Shown here one piece after another: positions 10,001-18,985 of a stretch of 64,000 bases of DNA. The notes below the pieces were generated by a model. The model did not search any database and was not told the DNA's origin. It was given only the letters and a program-made list of their open reading frames with translations. This DNA is from Psychrobacter luti (GTDB lineage: Bacteria; Pseudomonadota; Gammaproteobacteria; Pseudomonadales; Moraxellaceae): assembly GCF_014192115.1 (NCBI RefSeq), contig NZ_JACHXL010000004.1, forward strand, positions 122,663-186,662, written 5' to 3'. Numbering within the stretch: the stretch's first letter is position 1; every line of letters begins with the position of its first letter. The translations under genes were made by a program, and so were the position numbers.

Positions 10001-10757
10001 TTTGAAATTGTTCGATGGGTTTTGAGATGTCTGGCAGTTTATGTAGTAGCGACAGTGACTCTTTACCCATACTGCTATCGTTACCACTCATCATCGTTTT
10101 GAGGTCATCGATGGTCAGTGTGCGCTGAGTCTGTGGATTAAAAAATCGAATGGTTTCAATTTCATCGTCGAATAAATCCAAACGTAGCGGAAACGGCTGA
10201 CCCATTGCAAAGATATCAATGATACTGCCACGTACGGCAAATTCGCCCGGCTCAAAAACATTCTCAACCGCTCGGTAACCGGCCTTTGCCAATAAGCCAC
10301 GTTGGGTATTGATATCAAATCGATCACCCACACTCAAATCAAAATGCTGACCTATCAGCCAGCTTGGCGGTGCGACCCGATGCATGAGCGCCTGTACCGA
10401 GATTAGCAGCACGCCTGACGTTGGCATATCGGTTAATAGATTGATACGCTCGCTGACGATATCTTGATGCGGTGACAGCTCATCATAGGTCAACGTCTCC
10501 CAATCAGGGAATACATAAGCATCAACGCCGCAAAATGCCAACTCTGTCTCTATCTGATTAAGCTGGTTTTGGTCACGGGTTACCACAACTTTCAGACGGT
10601 CAGCAACATTCCATAGTGATGTTTGCACCAGACTTGCCAGCCACAAACTACTGACTGCCCCATGCACAGGTGCCAGCCAACGGCGCTGGGCATTCTGGAT
10701 AGGAAACAACTGCTGGTTAATCGGTTCAAAGGCGTCAGTCAAAGCAGTGATAGGCAT
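7020..10757 (-). CDS. mfd: Transcription-repair coupling factor Mfd
   Basis: ATP-dependent DNA translocase that removes stalled RNA polymerase from damaged template strands and recruits UvrA for nucleotide excision repair. The start adopted is the ATG at 10757 (1245 aa); a TTG 15 bases upstream is also in frame and neither has a clear ribosome binding site. Domains in order: UvrB-like module (first about 330 residues, with PDWETLTYDELSPHQD), middle domains, and RNA polymerase interaction domain around residues 560-640 (VVHIEHGIGRYHGL). Next come the helicase core with Walker A GDVGFGKTE (about 720) and Walker B DEEH (about 815), then the TRG and C-terminal domains. Length is slightly above the Escherichia coli protein (1148 aa). 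A divergent or neighbouring repair gene is not present. Confidence 0.96.
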   Translation of the reverse strand: MPITALTDAFEPINQQLFPIQNAQRRWLAPVHGAVSSLWLASLVQTSLWNVADRLKVVVTRDQNQLNQIETELAFCGVDAYVFPDWETLTYDELSPHQDIVSERINLLTDMPTSGVLLISVQALMHRVAPPSWLIGQHFDLSVGDRFDINTQRGLLAKAGYRAVENVFEPGEFAVRGSIIDIFAMGQPFPLRLDLFDDEIETIRFFNPQTQRTLTIDDLKTMMSGNDSSMGKESLSLLHKLPDISKPIEQFQILPAKEFPLDEGRETFRTNFAAMFPNTSSRKFELHKDVMAGIASSGLEYYQPLFFDLKDWQAESSLFAYLPSDALFITDELINEKQADYWSQIQRRYEERRHDIDKPIVAPELLYLLSNTLNEHLNHYPRVILSARNELATMTDVAVIDSNDSLLALEQQLDSKPGLPLTANKQQGLVTLSAQEPPQLSVNHQKAEPLTELLEFLALQAQTATPVLIVAETAGRREILIELFKCKIDIKAYDSFEAFLAADKTTGLNAKELPQVGLTVAPIERGVYVPERLVLISETQLFGRQVLQTRRRRQSGVSEEFLVKSVTEITEGSPVVHIEHGIGRYHGLITLDVGDGEQEFIHLKYADDASIYVPVANLQMINRYSGGDPALAPLHKIGSGKWDKAKQKALEQIHDVAAELLNMQARREAKVGIHFKIDPSQYELFASQFAFEETPDQANAIHAVMEDMRQNQPMDRLICGDVGFGKTEVAMRAAFIAVSAGYQVAVLVPTTLLAGQHEDNFRDRFADWPVRIETLSRFGGKKHQETVLTDLAAGKVDIVIGTHKLLQPDVKFSNLGLMIVDEEHRFGVRHKERIKAIQTDVDSMSMTATPIPRTLNMALSGMRDMSIIATPPARRLAIKTFVMQKTDALMKEAILRELLRGGQVYLLHNDVASIERMAETIRELVPEARVGVAHGQMQERQLEQVMQQFYHKKFNVLICSTIIETGIDVPNANTIIIERADKFGLAQLHQLRGRVGRSHHQAYCYLLVPSIKGLKGDAKRRLHAIERANTLGAGFMLASEDLEIRGAGEILGKQQSGNMQAIGFSLYMDMLERATKAIKAGKEPDLSTPLSLTSEINLHSSALIPEEYLHDVHQRLLFYKRISNADDKEALTDIRTEMIDRFGILPDQTKQLFAIHGLRIQAEPLKINKIDANSNSMTLEFAPDTPVDALAIIKLIQSNGQRYRMNGASGIRYQDADKLATPQQRVTAIQELLRYFNEHMVADSA

Positions 10758-10925
10758 AAAGGATAGGATCAAGGTTAAGAGTCAGAAAGCTATTATACGA
10801 ATATTTTGGCAATTACCAAAATTTATGCCGTAACGGTTTGTCACTTAGCATTTTTATTAAAAGTCTAATAGCTAAATAGCTGATAAAACTTATATTCGTA
10901 TGCAAAGACATGATAGTCAAATATC

Positions 10926-10953
10926 AAAACCTCAACGGTTAAGCTGAGGTTTT
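10926..10953 (-). terminator. Terminator of rraA
   Basis: A 9-bp stem (10926-10934 with 10945-10953, core ACCTCA) closes a 10-nt loop 40 bp beyond the rraA stop codon. Both flanks are A/T-rich, so it could also work on the plus strand. Confidence 0.65.
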
Positions 10954-10995
10954 TGAGTTTTAATTGTTAAACTGTTTTTAAAATAAAAGCTGTTT

Positions 10996-11526
10996 TTAAA
11001 TTAATGGTTTGTCGCTAGCAATGATACCGTTATTATCTGCATAAACAAACATACCTGAATTTAAGGTTAAATCACCAAAGCTGATTTCAAGATCGGTTTG
11101 ACCTTCATCGCGGCGATTCGATTTACGCGGGATACAGCCAAGTGCCATGACACCGATATCCATTGCTGCCATATCATCAACATCACGGACACAGCCATAC
11201 ACTATAACCCCTGCCCAGCCATTATCAATCGCCGACTGTGCAATCATATCGCCTAACAGCGCACAACGCATCGAACCGCCACCGTCAACGACCAATACCT
11301 TGCCATTACCGTCTTTGTCTTTGCCATCGCTGTTCAGCAATGACTTTACGCGGCTATTGTCTTCAAAGCATTTCACCGTCACGATTTCACCGCAAAATCT
11401 GTCTTTGCCACCAAAGCTATAAAAAGACTTGCCTTCGATATTGGGTAAACACACCTGTGATTCAGGATTGGCATCCAATAAATCACAAGTCACAAAATTC
11501 TCTTTATTCATCGTTGATGCTGGCAT
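10996..11526 (-). CDS. rraA: Regulator of ribonuclease activity A (RraA family)
   Basis: RraA proteins bind RNase E and damp mRNA decay; some relatives are metal-dependent aldolases acting on 4-hydroxy-4-methyl-2-oxoglutarate or oxaloacetate. The 176-aa protein shows the family hallmarks VVDGGGSMRCALLGDMIA and the GVIVYGCVRDVDDM strand-loop. The Arg-Asp pair is what the aldolase members use, so function is not settled by sequence alone. The ATG at 11526 is supported by AAGGAG 8 bases upstream. A lone insertion rich in Asp, Lys and Gly (about residues 65-75) lies on an exposed loop. The Rossmann-fold gene lies 77 bp upstream on the same strand and may share its transcript. Confidence 0.92.
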   Translation of the reverse strand: MPASTMNKENFVTCDLLDANPESQVCLPNIEGKSFYSFGGKDRFCGEIVTVKCFEDNSRVKSLLNSDGKDKDGNGKVLVVDGGGSMRCALLGDMIAQSAIDNGWAGVIVYGCVRDVDDMAAMDIGVMALGCIPRKSNRRDEGQTDLEISFGDLTLNSGMFVYADNNGIIASDKPLI

Positions 11527-11603
11527 GGCGACGCTCCTTGTTATTCATGTTTAGGCTATTGATAGATAGGTTTTGAGTTTAATTTTCTAATTTAATACTT
11601 AGG

Positions 11604-12305
11604 CTATTTTTTGACTTTAGTCATCGCTAGCATTTGTTTATTTTCGATAATATCTGTGGTTTGAATCGCAGGCTCACTACGGTATTTATTACGCTGATAA
11701 ACCTCATGCGCACTCATTGCCATGGCACTAGCAACGCGCTTTGCAGATATAGGGTGTAATGATAATGACTCTGATACCAAAGGCGAAATAAGTTTAAACG
11801 CTTTTTGACCAAAGCTTTCAAGCGGACGACCTTTATGTTTGCCCAACAATAAAGAAGGACGGAGGATGACCAACTGTTTAAAACCTAGCGCCATAATAGA
11901 CTGCTCAGTTTCCGCCTTGACCCGATTGTATAAAAATCGACTGTCGATATCCGCATTCATTGAGGACAATAAAAAGAAGTTTTCTACGCCTTTATCTTGG
12001 CAGAGTTTGGCAAAATTGACATTATAATCATGATCGATTTTTCGAAAAGCCTCATCACTACCCGCTTGCTTTTTGGTGGTACCAAGGCAACTAAAAGCAT
12101 CTGTCTTACTATCAGCCCCAACGCTGGCAAATATTTCAGCCAAGTTATCAAAATCATTCACCTGATAAAAGCGCATGCTGGCGTTAATATAGCGTGGCGG
12201 TCGCCGTGCAATCACAATTAACGTGTCATAAAGCTCACTAAGCTGCTTCACAAGATGCTGCCCGACCAGTCCTGTTGCGCCAATCAAAATCGCTTTTCGT
12301 TGCAT
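11604..12305 (-). CDS. NAD(P)-binding Rossmann-fold protein (atypical SDR, TIP30/YbjT-like)
   Basis: A 233-aa protein with a dinucleotide-binding glycine motif at its start (ILIGATGLVGQHL, residues 6-18), LLSSMNAD in the middle and a YNRVKAETEQ segment carrying the Tyr-X3-Lys-like pair of the short-chain dehydrogenase fold. This is the layout of the HTATIP2/TIP30 and YbjT group of atypical SDR proteins, which act as redox sensors or oxidoreductases of unknown substrate. The start is supported by GGA 6 bases before ATG. It lies upstream of rraA on the same strand. The precise reaction cannot be assigned. Confidence 0.8.
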   Translation of the reverse strand: MQRKAILIGATGLVGQHLVKQLSELYDTLIVIARRPPRYINASMRFYQVNDFDNLAEIFASVGADSKTDAFSCLGTTKKQAGSDEAFRKIDHDYNVNFAKLCQDKGVENFFLLSSMNADIDSRFLYNRVKAETEQSIMALGFKQLVILRPSLLLGKHKGRPLESFGQKAFKLISPLVSESLSLHPISAKRVASAMAMSAHEVYQRNKYRSEPAIQTTDIIENKQMLAMTKVKK

Positions 12306-12880
12306 AGCCTATCCATTTATATAATGTTGGAATATGTATAATCAGAAGAAAAATGAGATGCAAACACCTAGTATCAACGCTTTTCACTAACGTCTTTGCC
12401 CCTTGTATCATAGGTATCATACCTAAATTCAGAGATAACTGACGCTATTCTAAACAATTTATTGTAAGAGATTTTATCAGCTATCAAATTGACTTTACCA
12501 ATCACACGTTTTACGCCTCCACTTTTGCTAGTTATTTTGCTCATTTGCTTAATAAAACGCTTATAAACAACCCTAAAAACCAGCAATCCGTGTGCTAGCA
12601 TAACTTCTTTACGCATTAATCATCAAATATATTGTTCTAAGCGCAATAATTTGCTAAGATAACCGGCTTTACACGTCAACGCTGTTTAATTATTCCAAAC
12701 AGTTCTGGCGCTTGCGATGATCTATTACTAATTTAGGTGCCTTTAATAACAGATAGGTACTCTAATATCAGACATCGACATCATGTTTGGCGAGAGGCTG
12801 CTCGTCACCGATGATTGTTAAACCCATTATTATTGCAATCAACATTCATATTTTTATCTGTCTTTATCAAGGAGATACGC
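12306..12880. other. Intergenic region upstream of rpsT
   Basis: Divergent control region between the Rossmann-fold gene (minus) and rpsT (plus). A minus-strand reading frame of 80 codons at 12374-12616 has no ribosome binding site and no recognisable protein character, so I do not call it. The rpsT promoter and leader should lie in the right third, ending in AAGGAG at 12869-12874. Confidence 0.4.
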
Positions 12881-13147
12881 GTGGCTAATACTGCACAAGC
12901 TCGTAAACGCGCCCGTCAAAACACCAAACGTCGTCAGAACTCTGCGTCACAACGCTCTATGGTTCGTACTTATCTAAAACGTGTTGACGCGGCTATCGCT
13001 GCTAAAGATTATGACGCGGCTACCGAAGCTTACAAAAAAGCGGTACCGGTTCTTGATCGTATGGCTGACAAAGGTATTATTCATAAGAATAAAGCTGCTC
13101 GTCGTAAGAGCCGCCTAAACAAAACCATCAAAGGCTTACAAGCTTAA
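12881..13147 (+). CDS. rpsT: 30S ribosomal protein S20
   Basis: Primary 16S rRNA-binding protein of the small ribosomal subunit. The 88-aa product starts [18 protein letters not shown] and is highly basic, matching S20 along its whole length. The start is the GTG at 12881, preceded by AAGGAG with a 6-base spacer. An in-frame ATG 66 bases further upstream has no ribosome binding site and would add residues that S20 lacks. A non-ATG start is also seen in the E. coli homologue (TTG), where weak initiation is part of S20 autoregulation. The gene is monocistronic, with its own terminator. Confidence 0.97.
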   Translation: MANTAQARKRARQNTKRRQNSASQRSMVRTYLKRVDAAIAAKDYDAATEAYKKAVPVLDRMADKGIIHKNKAARRKSRLNKTIKGLQA

Positions 13148-13192
13148 GATTGGTTGCGTTTGGACCGCATTTCGCTTTATAGTGTGATGACT

Positions 13193-13234
13193 AAAACCTT
13201 GTTACCAGTTCTAATACTGGGGCAAGGTTTTTTT
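13193..13234 (+). terminator. Terminator of rpsT
   Basis: A two-step hairpin: outer stem 13193-13201 with 13223-13231 (AACCTTG core), inner stem CCAGT (13205-13209) with ACTGG (13216-13220), followed by a run of T. Confidence 0.85.
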
Positions 13235-13320
13235 ATGCCTGTTTATTTATCATTTATAACTGCTTAAAAGTTTTTAATAGTGTTTAACAGTTTTAGAAAA
13301 TGATGTTTAGCAAATAATGC

Positions 13321-14157
13321 TTAGGTCCATTTTACTTCTGGTGGCAACAGCAGTTTATTCGGATGGAAGCCAGCCGCACGGTAACTGTCAAGCAAAGTAT
13401 GAATCGGACGCACATAAACTTCACCGCGCCAGACGAAATAAGCACTGGCCTGCTCAAATGGCTTATCATCAAACCACAAAAACACCCCTTCCATCATTTT
13501 TGGCCAATCATTCCAATCAATCTCAGTCACATCAAACATCACTGCCAAAAATGCTGACAGCAAGGTATCATGACTGACGGCAAGCATTAAATGCCCATGC
13601 TCAGGCTGATTCTGGTAAAACAGTGATAAAAGATCAAGCCCACCTTGATAGGCATTTTTGGTACCTTCAAGATTGCCTTGTAAAAAGCGATTGATAAAAT
13701 TGAGCACGCCAATCTCTTTAAATATGGGATTGGCAATCTCAGGTTCAGTCACCAGACTACCCGGTTCAACCAATAATGATTGATGCGAGATATCACGTTG
13801 TAGCCCCGCGCCTGCTTGCATCAGCTGCGCGGTATCAATACAGCGACCAATTGGGCTTGAGATACTATCGACATCGAGCGAATACGGCAGATGTCCTGCC
13901 AACCAACGTCCCCAAGACTTCGCTAAGACGCGACCTTTTTGGGTCAGCGGCAACTGATAACTGGCAAAACCATTACCGTCAGAGCGCTCACGTAAAGAAT
14001 GCCTGGTAAATAAAATCAGCCGTTTATCCGTAGGCAGTAAGCCGACCGAAGACATCATACTGTCAGGTAAGTGCGAGGGCGCTGGTGCACTTGGCGTGTG
14101 ACTCGCACGCTGCGCAGCGGATAGTTTTGATAGGGTGTTATTAGGCAGTTTACTCAT
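13321..14157 (-). CDS. Histidine phosphatase superfamily protein
   Basis: Phosphoglycerate-mutase-like phosphohydrolase of unknown substrate. The N-terminal catalytic motif is FTRHSLRER (the RHG-type His that would be phosphorylated). The second active-site His lies in AVSHDTLLSAF, a layout closer to the branch 2 (acid phosphatase/phytase) group than to the mutases. Arg in SSPIGRCIDTAQ is the usual phosphate ligand. The start adopted is ATG at 14157 (278 aa). A TTG 39 bases upstream is in frame; neither has a clear ribosome binding site. No signal peptide is seen, so it should be cytoplasmic. It converges with rpsT and has no obvious operon partner. Confidence 0.8.
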   Translation of the reverse strand: MSKLPNNTLSKLSAAQRASHTPSAPAPSHLPDSMMSSVGLLPTDKRLILFTRHSLRERSDGNGFASYQLPLTQKGRVLAKSWGRWLAGHLPYSLDVDSISSPIGRCIDTAQLMQAGAGLQRDISHQSLLVEPGSLVTEPEIANPIFKEIGVLNFINRFLQGNLEGTKNAYQGGLDLLSLFYQNQPEHGHLMLAVSHDTLLSAFLAVMFDVTEIDWNDWPKMMEGVFLWFDDKPFEQASAYFVWRGEVYVRPIHTLLDSYRAAGFHPNKLLLPPEVKWT

Positions 14158-14260
14158 GATAGCAAGCGTAGCAGATTTTTTGACATCAATGAACAAAATA
14201 TAAGTTCAGTTGCAATATAGCGTATCTTTATAAATTTAAGCGCTTAGTTAAGACGATTTA

Positions 14261-15055
14261 TCAAATCTCAATCACCTTATCCCAAGCAAATGCCAATTCA
14301 GTACTACTCACCTCATTCGGATAAGCACGTGGATTGACGATGACTCGCGTTTTATTGATTTGATAATCAAAAGCTTCATGGGTATGACCATGCACCCAAA
14401 GCGTGGGCGCCCAATCCTCATACATCCAGCTTGATAAATCACTGACAAAAGCGGCATTACTTGGCAGCTCAGCATACTTCTCAGACACCGATAACGGACT
14501 GATACTATGATGACTCATGACCACAGTTTTTTTACCCATTACTTTAGCCGTTTTCAATGCTTGCTGTAACCATCGGCGCTGCTCAGCATGGATTTGCATT
14601 GATAGTTCAGGTGAAAACAGCTCGCTACCGGCGTAAATTTGCTTATAATCACGCATAAAACGCCTAGCAACTGCCATGGTATCTTCGTTGGCTTGATATT
14701 GATAATCCGTCCATAGCGTACAGCCTAAAATTCGCACTTCACCAATATCGATATGCTGACACTGCAACACGCGCATGCCTTGCTTTAACTCAGCATTATA
14801 ATTATCCCAAGTTGCCAGCTTCTTATCAAAATGCAGCACATCTTCATTAAAGTACTCATGATTACCAGAGATGGTAATTAATGGCACTTGTAAGCGCGCT
14901 GCTTGCTCTTGTAGCCATGGCATTCCACTATCACTGTTGGCAGTGTCCCCTGCTACTAGCACCACGTCTGCGTCCGTTTTCGGGATATGTCCTAGCGGAT
15001 GCGACTGACGAGCATAGCTATCAATATGTAAGTCACTTAAGATCTGTAGTTTCAT
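14261..15055 (-). CDS. Calcineurin-like metallophosphoesterase
   Basis: Predicted two-metal phosphoesterase of about 264 aa. Metal-binding motifs occur in the family order: DLH at residues 8-10 of MKLQILSDLHID, GDTAN (VLVAGDTANS), GNHEYF, MSHHS, and the final HGHTHEAFD. The start is placed at the ATG at 15055 because the family begins directly with the first metal motif. The frame remains open upstream to 15136, but the extra 27 residues have no counterpart. Substrate unknown; relatives act on phosphodiesters, nucleotides or phosphoproteins. Confidence 0.85.
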   Translation of the reverse strand: MKLQILSDLHIDSYARQSHPLGHIPKTDADVVLVAGDTANSDSGMPWLQEQAARLQVPLITISGNHEYFNEDVLHFDKKLATWDNYNAELKQGMRVLQCQHIDIGEVRILGCTLWTDYQYQANEDTMAVARRFMRDYKQIYAGSELFSPELSMQIHAEQRRWLQQALKTAKVMGKKTVVMSHHSISPLSVSEKYAELPSNAAFVSDLSSWMYEDWAPTLWVHGHTHEAFDYQINKTRVIVNPRAYPNEVSSTELAFAWDKVIEI

Positions 15056-15181
15056 ATATTTTACTATTGTCCCATCATGCCATTTGCAAAAACTTGAAGA
15101 TAAAAAACTGCCTATTGCTACGCTTGCTATCAACATAAATTTAACCAGTGTAGCACTTTTTTCATTACTGGCAAAAAGTAA

Positions 15182-15208
15182 AAAAGACAGCTTGTTAGGC
15201 TGTCTTTT
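15182..15208 (-). terminator. Terminator of pyrF
   Basis: A perfect 10-bp stem (15182-15191 with 15199-15208, core GACAGC) and 7-nt loop lie 63 bp beyond the pyrF stop, with a T-rich tract on the minus strand. Confidence 0.82.
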
Positions 15209-15270
15209 CTATAGATATGCTGCTAAAAACATCTAAACAGATTATAAAATTTTATACGCTCTATCTATAA

Positions 15271-15969
15271 TCAGATACTTTGAAGTATCGTTTGTAATTT
15301 AGCCGCAGGATTTGTTGCTTGGGTAATAGAGCGCCCAATTACTAAATAATCAGAGCCATCATTTAACGCTTGTTTCGGTGTGCAAATGCGTTTCTGATCA
15401 TCGGCATTGTCGTCTAACAGGCGGATACCCGGAGTAATTAGCTTGAAATCTTGACCGCATAGCTGCTTAAGCGTTTTGGCTTCTTGCGCTGAACATACCA
15501 CCCCATCAAGACCTGCTTGCTTGGTCAATTGTGCTAAGCGGCTTACTTGTACATCTAAGCCGTCCGTGATGCCCGTTTGCATCAATGCTTGATTGTCCAT
15601 AGAGGTCAGCACGGTAACAGCTATTAGCAGGGTCTCAAAATTACCGTCTAATAAGCTTTTTTTGGCTAATGACATCGCCTCTAAGCCCGCGCTTGCATGG
15701 ACATTGACCATCCATACGCCAAGCTCAGCTGCTGCCAATACCGCTTGTGCCGTGGTATTAGGGATATCATGGAACTTCAAGTCCAAAAATACTTCAAAAT
15801 TACGCTGATGTAGCGCCTTAACTATCTCAGGACCGCAGCGGGTAAACAGCTCTTTACCTACCTTTAAGCGACATAACGCCGGATCTAATTGGTCAGCCAG
15901 TGCTAACGAGTCATCTCTCGTCATGTTATCTAAAGCAACGACGACGGGAGAGGTATTTGCTTGATTCAT
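15271..15969 (-). CDS. pyrF: Orotidine 5'-phosphate decarboxylase
   Basis: Last step of de novo UMP synthesis, decarboxylating orotidine monophosphate. The 232-aa protein is of normal length. It carries the catalytic Asp-X-Lys-X2-Asp array as Asp63, Lys65 and Asp68 in [11 protein letters not shown], and the phosphate-binding ending [12 protein letters not shown]. It is preceded by lapA with a 75-bp gap on the same strand. In E. coli the order is lapA-lapB-pyrF; no lapB lies between the two genes here. Confidence 0.96.
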   Translation of the reverse strand: MNQANTSPVVVALDNMTRDDSLALADQLDPALCRLKVGKELFTRCGPEIVKALHQRNFEVFLDLKFHDIPNTTAQAVLAAAELGVWMVNVHASAGLEAMSLAKKSLLDGNFETLLIAVTVLTSMDNQALMQTGITDGLDVQVSRLAQLTKQAGLDGVVCSAQEAKTLKQLCGQDFKLITPGIRLLDDNADDQKRICTPKQALNDGSDYLVIGRSITQATNPAAKLQTILQSI

Positions 15970-16044
15970 AGTTATGCCACTTTCTATCGGGTTATCAAAT
16001 GATTGTATATAGAGCTATTAGCAATAGAATAATCGTCTAACCAA

Positions 16045-16455
16045 CTAATAGTCTCGCTTTTGCTTGGTTAACGTTGCACCGTCGTCTACATCGCCGACGC
16101 TACCATCTTGTACATTGGTCGCTGTCGCGCCATAGACTGCTTCTTCTAACGACGGCGCGTTTGCTTGACGGTCAATAACAATATTGGCTTGTGCCACTTG
16201 CTCTTGTAGATCGGCATTTAATTTTTGTAGACGTGAGATTTCCCACTTATTTTGTAGTACACGGAACATGAGTAAGGCTAATAACATACCAATAATGATG
16301 CCGAGTATCAGGCACAGAATCAGCAATAAGCCCAGGTTCATCGTCGGTGCTTGGGAAAATAATAAGTTCACCCCAACTTCAGTATTATTGGCTAATACTA
16401 AACCTAGCGAATAAGCGAAGCTTAAAAACAGTAATACCAGCAGTAAAATGCGCAT
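16045..16455 (-). CDS. lapA: LapA-domain inner-membrane protein
   Basis: Small membrane protein of the lipopolysaccharide assembly protein A family; the E. coli protein works beside LapB in controlling LPS synthesis. The 136-aa product has two hydrophobic segments (about residues 2-23 and 40-66) and a short coiled-coil stretch after the second (EISRLQKLNADLQEQVAQA), then a hydrophilic tail about 35 residues longer than in E. coli. The ATG is backed by AAGGA 8 bases upstream. Placement directly in front of pyrF and behind ihfB and rpsA matches the gammaproteobacterial order. The missing lapB is discussed among the findings. Confidence 0.85.
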   Translation of the reverse strand: MRILLLVLLFLSFAYSLGLVLANNTEVGVNLLFSQAPTMNLGLLLILCLILGIIIGMLLALLMFRVLQNKWEISRLQKLNADLQEQVAQANIVIDRQANAPSLEEAVYGATATNVQDGSVGDVDDGATLTKQKRDY

Positions 16456-16733
16456 CAGACGTATCCTTGTGTGTTGAATAGTATGAACAGTTTAGCAAAT
16501 AAAGCAGCCATACCGACTGCTAGTAAAGACTTTCAATATTTAGTTTCTTATGTAAAGAGACTGGTTTTATATCTCTGAGCTTATTCGTTTTGGTTAATGA
16601 TAAAAACCTCAACTGTAAAAACAGCTAATAGTAAGAGGCTTTTATCAGAAGCAGCTTTAGTAGTAAGACGCCTTAGTAATCACTAACTTTAATAAGTCAG
16701 AAAAATAAACGTCTTACCCTCCTATTTACGTTA

Positions 16734-17039
16734 CTAACCGTGGGCTACTTTATCGTTGACAGCTTCACGTAGTGCTTTGCCAGGCTTAAAGTGCGGAATG
16801 GCTTTGGCAGGTACTGGTACGCTTTCCCCTGTTTTAGGGTTACGCCCCATACGTGCACGGCGATGATGGAGACAAAAACTACCAAAGCCGCGCACCTCTA
16901 CTCGGCCGTCGTTGGCTAAAGTATCGGTCATCAAATTTAATATTTCGCGTACTGCATCATCGACAACGGTGTCTGTCATGTTGTCACAATTCGCACTAAG
17001 ATTACTAATAAATTCGGACTTGTTAATTGCTTGCTGCAT
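16734..17039 (-). CDS. ihfB: Integration host factor subunit beta
   Basis: DNA-bending architectural protein that pairs with IHF alpha in transcription, replication and recombination. The product (101 aa from the ATG at 17039) carries the family core VRGFGSFCLHHRRARMGRNPKTG, with the beta-arm tip RNPKTGE and the proline that intercalates DNA, and ends HFKPGKALR. An in-frame GTG six bases upstream is better spaced from an AAGG box (5 bases) than the ATG is (11 bases), so the protein may carry two more residues. The beta subunit is inferred from the position directly behind rpsA, as in E. coli. Confidence 0.93.
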   Translation of the reverse strand: MQQAINKSEFISNLSANCDNMTDTVVDDAVREILNLMTDTLANDGRVEVRGFGSFCLHHRRARMGRNPKTGESVPVPAKAIPHFKPGKALREAVNDKVAHG

Positions 17040-17238
17040 TATCACACTGGCCTTATTGATTAATGGATAAGATGGTTGTGAGGTAAATTGTCATTTTATG
17101 AATATTTAGGTTTACGTTCACATCTCGTTACTCAATGTTGCAAATGATAGCGGATATTAGCGCAAATGGAAATAAGAGTTTCCCCTTTTACAGGAAATCT
17201 CTAAGCATTTGCTTCATACCCAAATTTAATCACAAAAA

Positions 17239-17258
17239 AAAGCGACCGGAGTCGCTTT
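17239..17258 (-). terminator. Terminator of rpsA
   Basis: An 8-bp stem AAAGCGAC/GTCGCTTT with a 4-nt loop is flanked by A-runs on the left and T-runs on the right, so it can act in both directions. It lies 36 bp beyond the rpsA stop. Confidence 0.8.
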
Positions 17259-17293
17259 CTTTTTATATACTAATTATATCAACAATATACAGC

Positions 17294-18985
17294 TTACTGC
17301 ATTTGTTCTTTGATCAAGTCACCAATAGTTTTTGGCTGTGCATCAGAACCAGCAGTAGTACTAGTTGTGCTAGTGCTGCTTAGCTCTTTAATCGCTTGAC
17401 GCTCTTCAGCTTCGTCTTTTGCTTTGATTGACAAGCTGATATTACGAGTTTTACGATCAACACTGATGATTTTAGCTTCAACGTCATCACCAACAGTTAG
17501 ATGCTTAGTCGCATCTTCAACGCGGTCACGTTGAATCTCAGAGGCACGTAGATACGCTTCCACTTCGTCAGCAAGCTCGATGGTAGCACCTTTAGCGTCT
17601 ACTTCTTTTACTTTACCGTTAACGATAGCACCACGGTCATTGTTGACTAGGTATTCGTTAAATGGATCTGAAGTCAATTGTTTCACGCCTAGGCTGATAC
17701 GGTTGGCTTCTGAATCTACAGACAATACCATTGCTTCAACGGTGTCGCCTTTGTTGTAGTTACGGATAGCATCTTCACCAGTTTCATTCCAAGAAATGTC
17801 TGACAAGTGAACCAAACCATCAATACCACCATCTAGACCAATAAAGATACCGAAGTCAGTGATAGATTTGATCGTACCAGTGATTTTATCACCACGCTCA
17901 TGTTTCTTATCAAACTCATCCCATGGATTAGCTAGAGTCTGTTTGATACCTAAGCTGATACGACGACGTTCTTCGTCGATATCAAGAATCATCACTTCAA
18001 CTTCGTCACCCACTTGAACAACTTTCGATGGATGGATGTTTTTGTTGGTGTGATCCATTTCTGATACGTGTACTAGACCTTCAATACCTTCAGAAATTTC
18101 AGCGAAACAACCATAATCAGTCAAATTGGTTACGCGAGCTTTAACAACGCTACCCACTGGGTAAGTGCCGCCAACGTTATCCCAAGGATCAGTACCTAGT
18201 TGTTTTAGACCTAGGCTTACGCGATTGCGCTCACGGTCAAATTTAAGTACTTTAACTTTAAGGTCTTGACCAACTTCAACAACTTCAGATGGGTGCTTGA
18301 TGCGGCGCCATGCCATATCAGTGATGTGCAATAGACCATCAATACCACCAAGATCAACGAATGCACCGTAATCAGTTAGGTTCTTAACGATACCTTCGAT
18401 CTCGATACCTTCTTCAAGCTTGTTCAATAGCTCTTCACGCTCAGCTGAGTTTTCAGCTTCCATAACAGCGCGGCGACTTACCACAACGTTGTTACGTTTT
18501 TGATCAAGTTTGATAACTTTAAATTCTAGCTCTTTGCCTTCTAGATGCGTGGTATCACGAATCGGACGGACGTCTACCAATGAACCTGGTAAGAACGCGC
18601 GAACTGAACCGATATCTACGGTAAAGCCGCCTTTAACTTTGCTAGAAATAATACCTTTAACGATCTCATCATTGTCAGAGATTTTTTCAAGGAAATTCCA
18701 AGTCTCAACGCGTTTGGCTTTTTCACGTGACAGTAAGGTTTGACCCATACCGTTATCGACTGCTTCAACCACTACGTCTACTGTATCGCCAACTTCGACT
18801 TCAAGTTCGCCTTCTTCGCTTAAAAACTCTTCACGAGCGACAATACCTTCAGATTTCAGACCAGTATCGACAGTGATCCAGTCGTTATCGATGGCGACAA
18901 CAGTACCGGTGATAACCGAGCCACGCTCGATATCCAGACCTGTTTCTTCGATGCTCGCTTCAAATAGTTCAGCAAATGATTCCAT
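17294..18985 (-). CDS. rpsA: 30S ribosomal protein S1
   Basis: mRNA-binding protein of the small ribosomal subunit, needed to initiate translation on structured leaders. The 563-aa product contains six S1 (OB-fold) repeats, the first near residues 20-85 and later ones marked by [39 protein letters not shown] and [24 protein letters not shown] strands. Length matches the E. coli protein (557 aa). The Ser/Thr-rich C-terminus (SSTSTTSTT) is a flexible tail. It follows cmk and precedes ihfB, a conserved order. The leader carries a hairpin described separately. Confidence 0.97.
   Translation of the reverse strand: MESFAELFEASIEETGLDIERGSVITGTVVAIDNDWITVDTGLKSEGIVAREEFLSEEGELEVEVGDTVDVVVEAVDNGMGQTLLSREKAKRVETWNFLEKISDNDEIVKGIISSKVKGGFTVDIGSVRAFLPGSLVDVRPIRDTTHLEGKELEFKVIKLDQKRNNVVVSRRAVMEAENSAEREELLNKLEEGIEIEGIVKNLTDYGAFVDLGGIDGLLHITDMAWRRIKHPSEVVEVGQDLKVKVLKFDRERNRVSLGLKQLGTDPWDNVGGTYPVGSVVKARVTNLTDYGCFAEISEGIEGLVHVSEMDHTNKNIHPSKVVQVGDEVEVMILDIDEERRRISLGIKQTLANPWDEFDKKHERGDKITGTIKSITDFGIFIGLDGGIDGLVHLSDISWNETGEDAIRNYNKGDTVEAMVLSVDSEANRISLGVKQLTSDPFNEYLVNNDRGAIVNGKVKEVDAKGATIELADEVEAYLRASEIQRDRVEDATKHLTVGDDVEAKIISVDRKTRNISLSIKAKDEAEERQAIKELSSTSTTSTTAGSDAQPKTIGDLIKEQMQ

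Noticed and set aside
12374..12616. 80-codon minus-strand frame upstream of rpsT
   Set aside because: No ribosome binding site, no recognisable protein character and it lies in a promoter region; probably chance.
12815..12880. Upstream extension of rpsT from an in-frame ATG
   Set aside because: The AAGGAG box sits directly before the GTG at 12881, and S20 has no such N-terminal extension.
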